NCBI GenBank assembly: GCA_022702085.1
Contig: JAKONF010000036.1
Span: 1 to 6,316, forward strand
Direction of reading: 5' to 3'
DNA: 6,316 nucleotides
Source of the DNA: Rickettsiaceae bacterium
GTDB taxonomy: Bacteria; Pseudomonadota; Alphaproteobacteria; Rickettsiales; Rickettsiaceae
This document shows, piece by piece, positions 5,067 through 6,316 of this stretch; the first letter of the stretch is position 1, and each line of letters starts with the position of its first letter. Both the position numbers and the translations under genes were made by a program. The notes below the pieces were generated by a model. That model had not been told where the DNA came from and searched no databases. It worked only from the letters and a program-made list of their open reading frames with translations.

Positions 5067-6316
5067 ATGAGTAAACAAGATAATTCAGATCTTTCACCAA
5101 ACAACTCAGAAAATGAATTACCAGAAGTTCAACAAGAATTATCTAAAGTAGCAACTAATCCTAAACAAAGCATTGCAATATTATTGGCTATTTGCGGTGT
5201 TTTTGGCTATTTGTTTTTCAATTTTTTTATTAGTAATAAAGGTCCATCTCAAGAAGTAAAAGTAGCAACACCTACAGAAGTTACAAAACCTACGCAAACC
5301 GTAGTGAGCGAAGTACCATCTATTCCGCAGTTACCAGAACCACCAAAACTGGTAGATCCAGTACTACCATCTCCTGAATCTGACAACAAGCAAGTTGATA
5401 TTCCACCACCCTCTAATAATTTACCCTTACCTACTAATGATACCTCACCTTTGCCAAATCCAGCTTCAATTAACTCACCTTTGCCATCTACTATAGTTGA
5501 TAATGAAAATGCTAAAAAACGTAAAGAAGCCAAAAGAAAATCCTCGATTATATTAATCGCTGGCAGTCCACCGAAAAAAACTCTTGAACAAGAGGAACAA
5601 GAGGCGGATTTTAAAGAACGCGGGAGTATGGAATTGGTGTTAGGTAGAGGTAAGATTATTGATGGCGTTTTGGAAACTGCTATTAATAGTGATCTGCCTA
5701 GTGAAATTAGAGCAGTTATCTCAAGAGATATTTATTCTGAAAGTGGTAAAATAATATTAATACCAAAAGGTTCTAGGGTTTTCGGTGTATTTACAGTTTC
5801 TACAACTGACGCTTATGGCAGAGTAAATATTGCTTGGAACAGAATTGATCTAGCTAGTGGTTATACTGTAAATCTTCAAGGCGCCGGAGTTGATGCTCTA
5901 GGTAGAAAAGGTGACCAAGGTAGAGTAGACAATAAGATCAAAGAGCGTATGTTCAATGCAGTTCTAATGTCTGCTTTTAATATCGCTGTAGCTAAAACCA
6001 TAGATAAAATAATAACACCAATAACTACTACAGATACTGCTACAGCAAATACTGCAGCCGCTGGTCAGCTCAATACCATAGCACTTGGTATTTTTAATGA
6101 TAAAACCACTAATGCAGCAACCAAGATTCCTCTGATTTGTACGCAAATACAAGCAGCTATTCCGGATAAGACTTCAAGCGCTTACACTAATTTTGTTACA
6201 GCTTGTACAAGTCTTAATACAACTACTGGTTCTACGCCTGATCAAAATCTAACTTCGCTTATGTCAAGTGTTAATGCTGCAGCCACTGCTATGCTTACCA
6301 ATACTGCAGCCTCTAC
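5067..6316 (+). CDS. virB10: Type IV secretion system protein VirB10 (3' end outside the window)
   Basis: VirB10 spans the envelope from the inner membrane to the outer-membrane pore and relays energy from the VirB11/VirD4 ATPases to open the channel. The window holds 416 full codons with no stop. In order: a polar cytoplasmic N-terminus (1-33), one transmembrane helix (about 34-55), a Pro-rich periplasmic linker (about 68-142, with PPP, LPLP and SPLP runs), a Lys/Glu-rich stretch (148-185) and the start of the TrbI-like barrel domain. The last includes LVLGRGKIIDGVLETAINSD (190-209), PSEIRAVISRDIYSESGK (211-228), LIPKGSRVFG (231-240) and GVDALGRKGDQG (274-285). The antenna helix SAFNIAVAKTID (302-313) leads into an Ala/Thr/Asn-rich stretch that is still running at the window edge. 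A modest AGGTGA lies 12 bases before ATG 5067. It is third in the virB8-virB9-virB10 order, and virB11 and virD4 are expected next. Confidence 0.94.
   Translation, partial: MSKQDNSDLSPNNSENELPEVQQELSKVATNPKQSIAILLAICGVFGYLFFNFFISNKGPSQEVKVATPTEVTKPTQTVVSEVPSIPQLPEPPKLVDPVLPSPESDNKQVDIPPPSNNLPLPTNDTSPLPNPASINSPLPSTIVDNENAKKRKEAKRKSSIILIAGSPPKKTLEQEEQEADFKERGSMELVLGRGKIIDGVLETAINSDLPSEIRAVISRDIYSESGKIILIPKGSRVFGVFTVSTTDAYGRVNIAWNRIDLASGYTVNLQGAGVDALGRKGDQGRVDNKIKERMFNAVLMSAFNIAVAKTIDKIITPITTTDTATANTAAAGQLNTIALGIFNDKTTNAATKIPLICTQIQAAIPDKTSSAYTNFVTACTSLNTTTGSTPDQNLTSLMSSVNAAATAMLTNTAAS
6006..6316 (+). other. Low-complexity insertion in the antenna region of VirB10
   Basis: Codons 314-416 of virB10 encode a segment dominated by Ala, Thr, Asn and Ser, with two cysteines (C358 and C380). 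It follows the predicted outer-membrane antenna helix and does not return to barrel sequence before the window ends. The DNA motif AAT-RCT-GCA-GCC occurs in frame at 6048-6059, 6273-6284 and 6300-6311, the first and third copies being identical over 12 bases. The reading frame is intact, so this is part of the protein and not a disruption. VirB10 proteins I know resume the barrel after some 40-60 residues here. Confidence 0.6.

Noticed and set aside
5249..5533. 94-codon Gly/Ser-rich open frame on the minus strand
   Set aside because: It is the complement of the Pro-rich linker of VirB10; Pro codons (CCN) read backwards give Gly (GGN), which explains its composition.
5964..6152. 62-codon Cys/Ser/Tyr-rich open frame on the minus strand
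   Set aside because: It is the complement of the Ala/Thr-rich VirB10 insertion and has no independent support.
1..6316. CRISPR array, insertion sequence or phage attachment site
   Set aside because: No regularly spaced repeats, transposase, terminal inverted repeats or tRNA-end duplications were seen.

Overview
The window looks like AT-rich chromosome of an alphaproteobacterium of the order Rickettsiales, most likely family Rickettsiaceae. Three things point there: AT-rich codon use throughout, a tRNA-Tyr / tRNA-Gly / tuf block, and a ProP-type MFS carrier next to VirB8-VirB9-VirB10 genes that resemble the rickettsial 'rvh' type IV secretion system. I cannot settle the genus. From memory, in Rickettsia prowazekii the virB8-virD4 cluster is far from tuf. 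Their closeness here suggests a rearranged genome such as Orientia or a related symbiont, but that is inference.

Layout. Positions 1-1354 are a leftward translation block: a strong candidate promoter, tRNA-Tyr(GUA), tRNA-Gly(UCC), then tuf (EF-Tu), whose 3' end runs off the left edge. A 180-base divergent intergenic region (1355-1534) carries promoters facing both ways. Rightward from there is a two-gene unit: an RlmB-type 23S rRNA 2'-O-methyltransferase (1535-2263) and, 15 bases later, an MFS transporter of the metabolite:H+ symporter (ProP) family (2279-3538). Positions 3539-3829 hold what appears to be the remains of a small unidentified gene, one frame interrupted by two stops. At 3852-3869 a perfect inverted repeat overlaps a perfect extended -10 promoter just 10 bases before virB8.

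Positions 3880-6316 are the start of a type IV secretion operon: virB8 (3880-4623), a short virB9 (4607-5038, overlapping virB8 by 17 bases) and virB10 (5067 to beyond the right edge). VirB8 is the bitopic inner-membrane scaffold, VirB9 a periplasmic/outer-membrane core subunit, and VirB10 the energy-sensing subunit that spans the envelope. virB11 and virD4 would be expected to the right.

The system itself is a known one. The most notable points are a VirB9 with only the N-terminal domain sitting directly before virB10, a long Ala/Thr/Asn-rich insertion in the antenna region of VirB10, an apparently leaderless virB8 transcript with a possible operator on its -10 box, and the decayed gene between proP and virB8.
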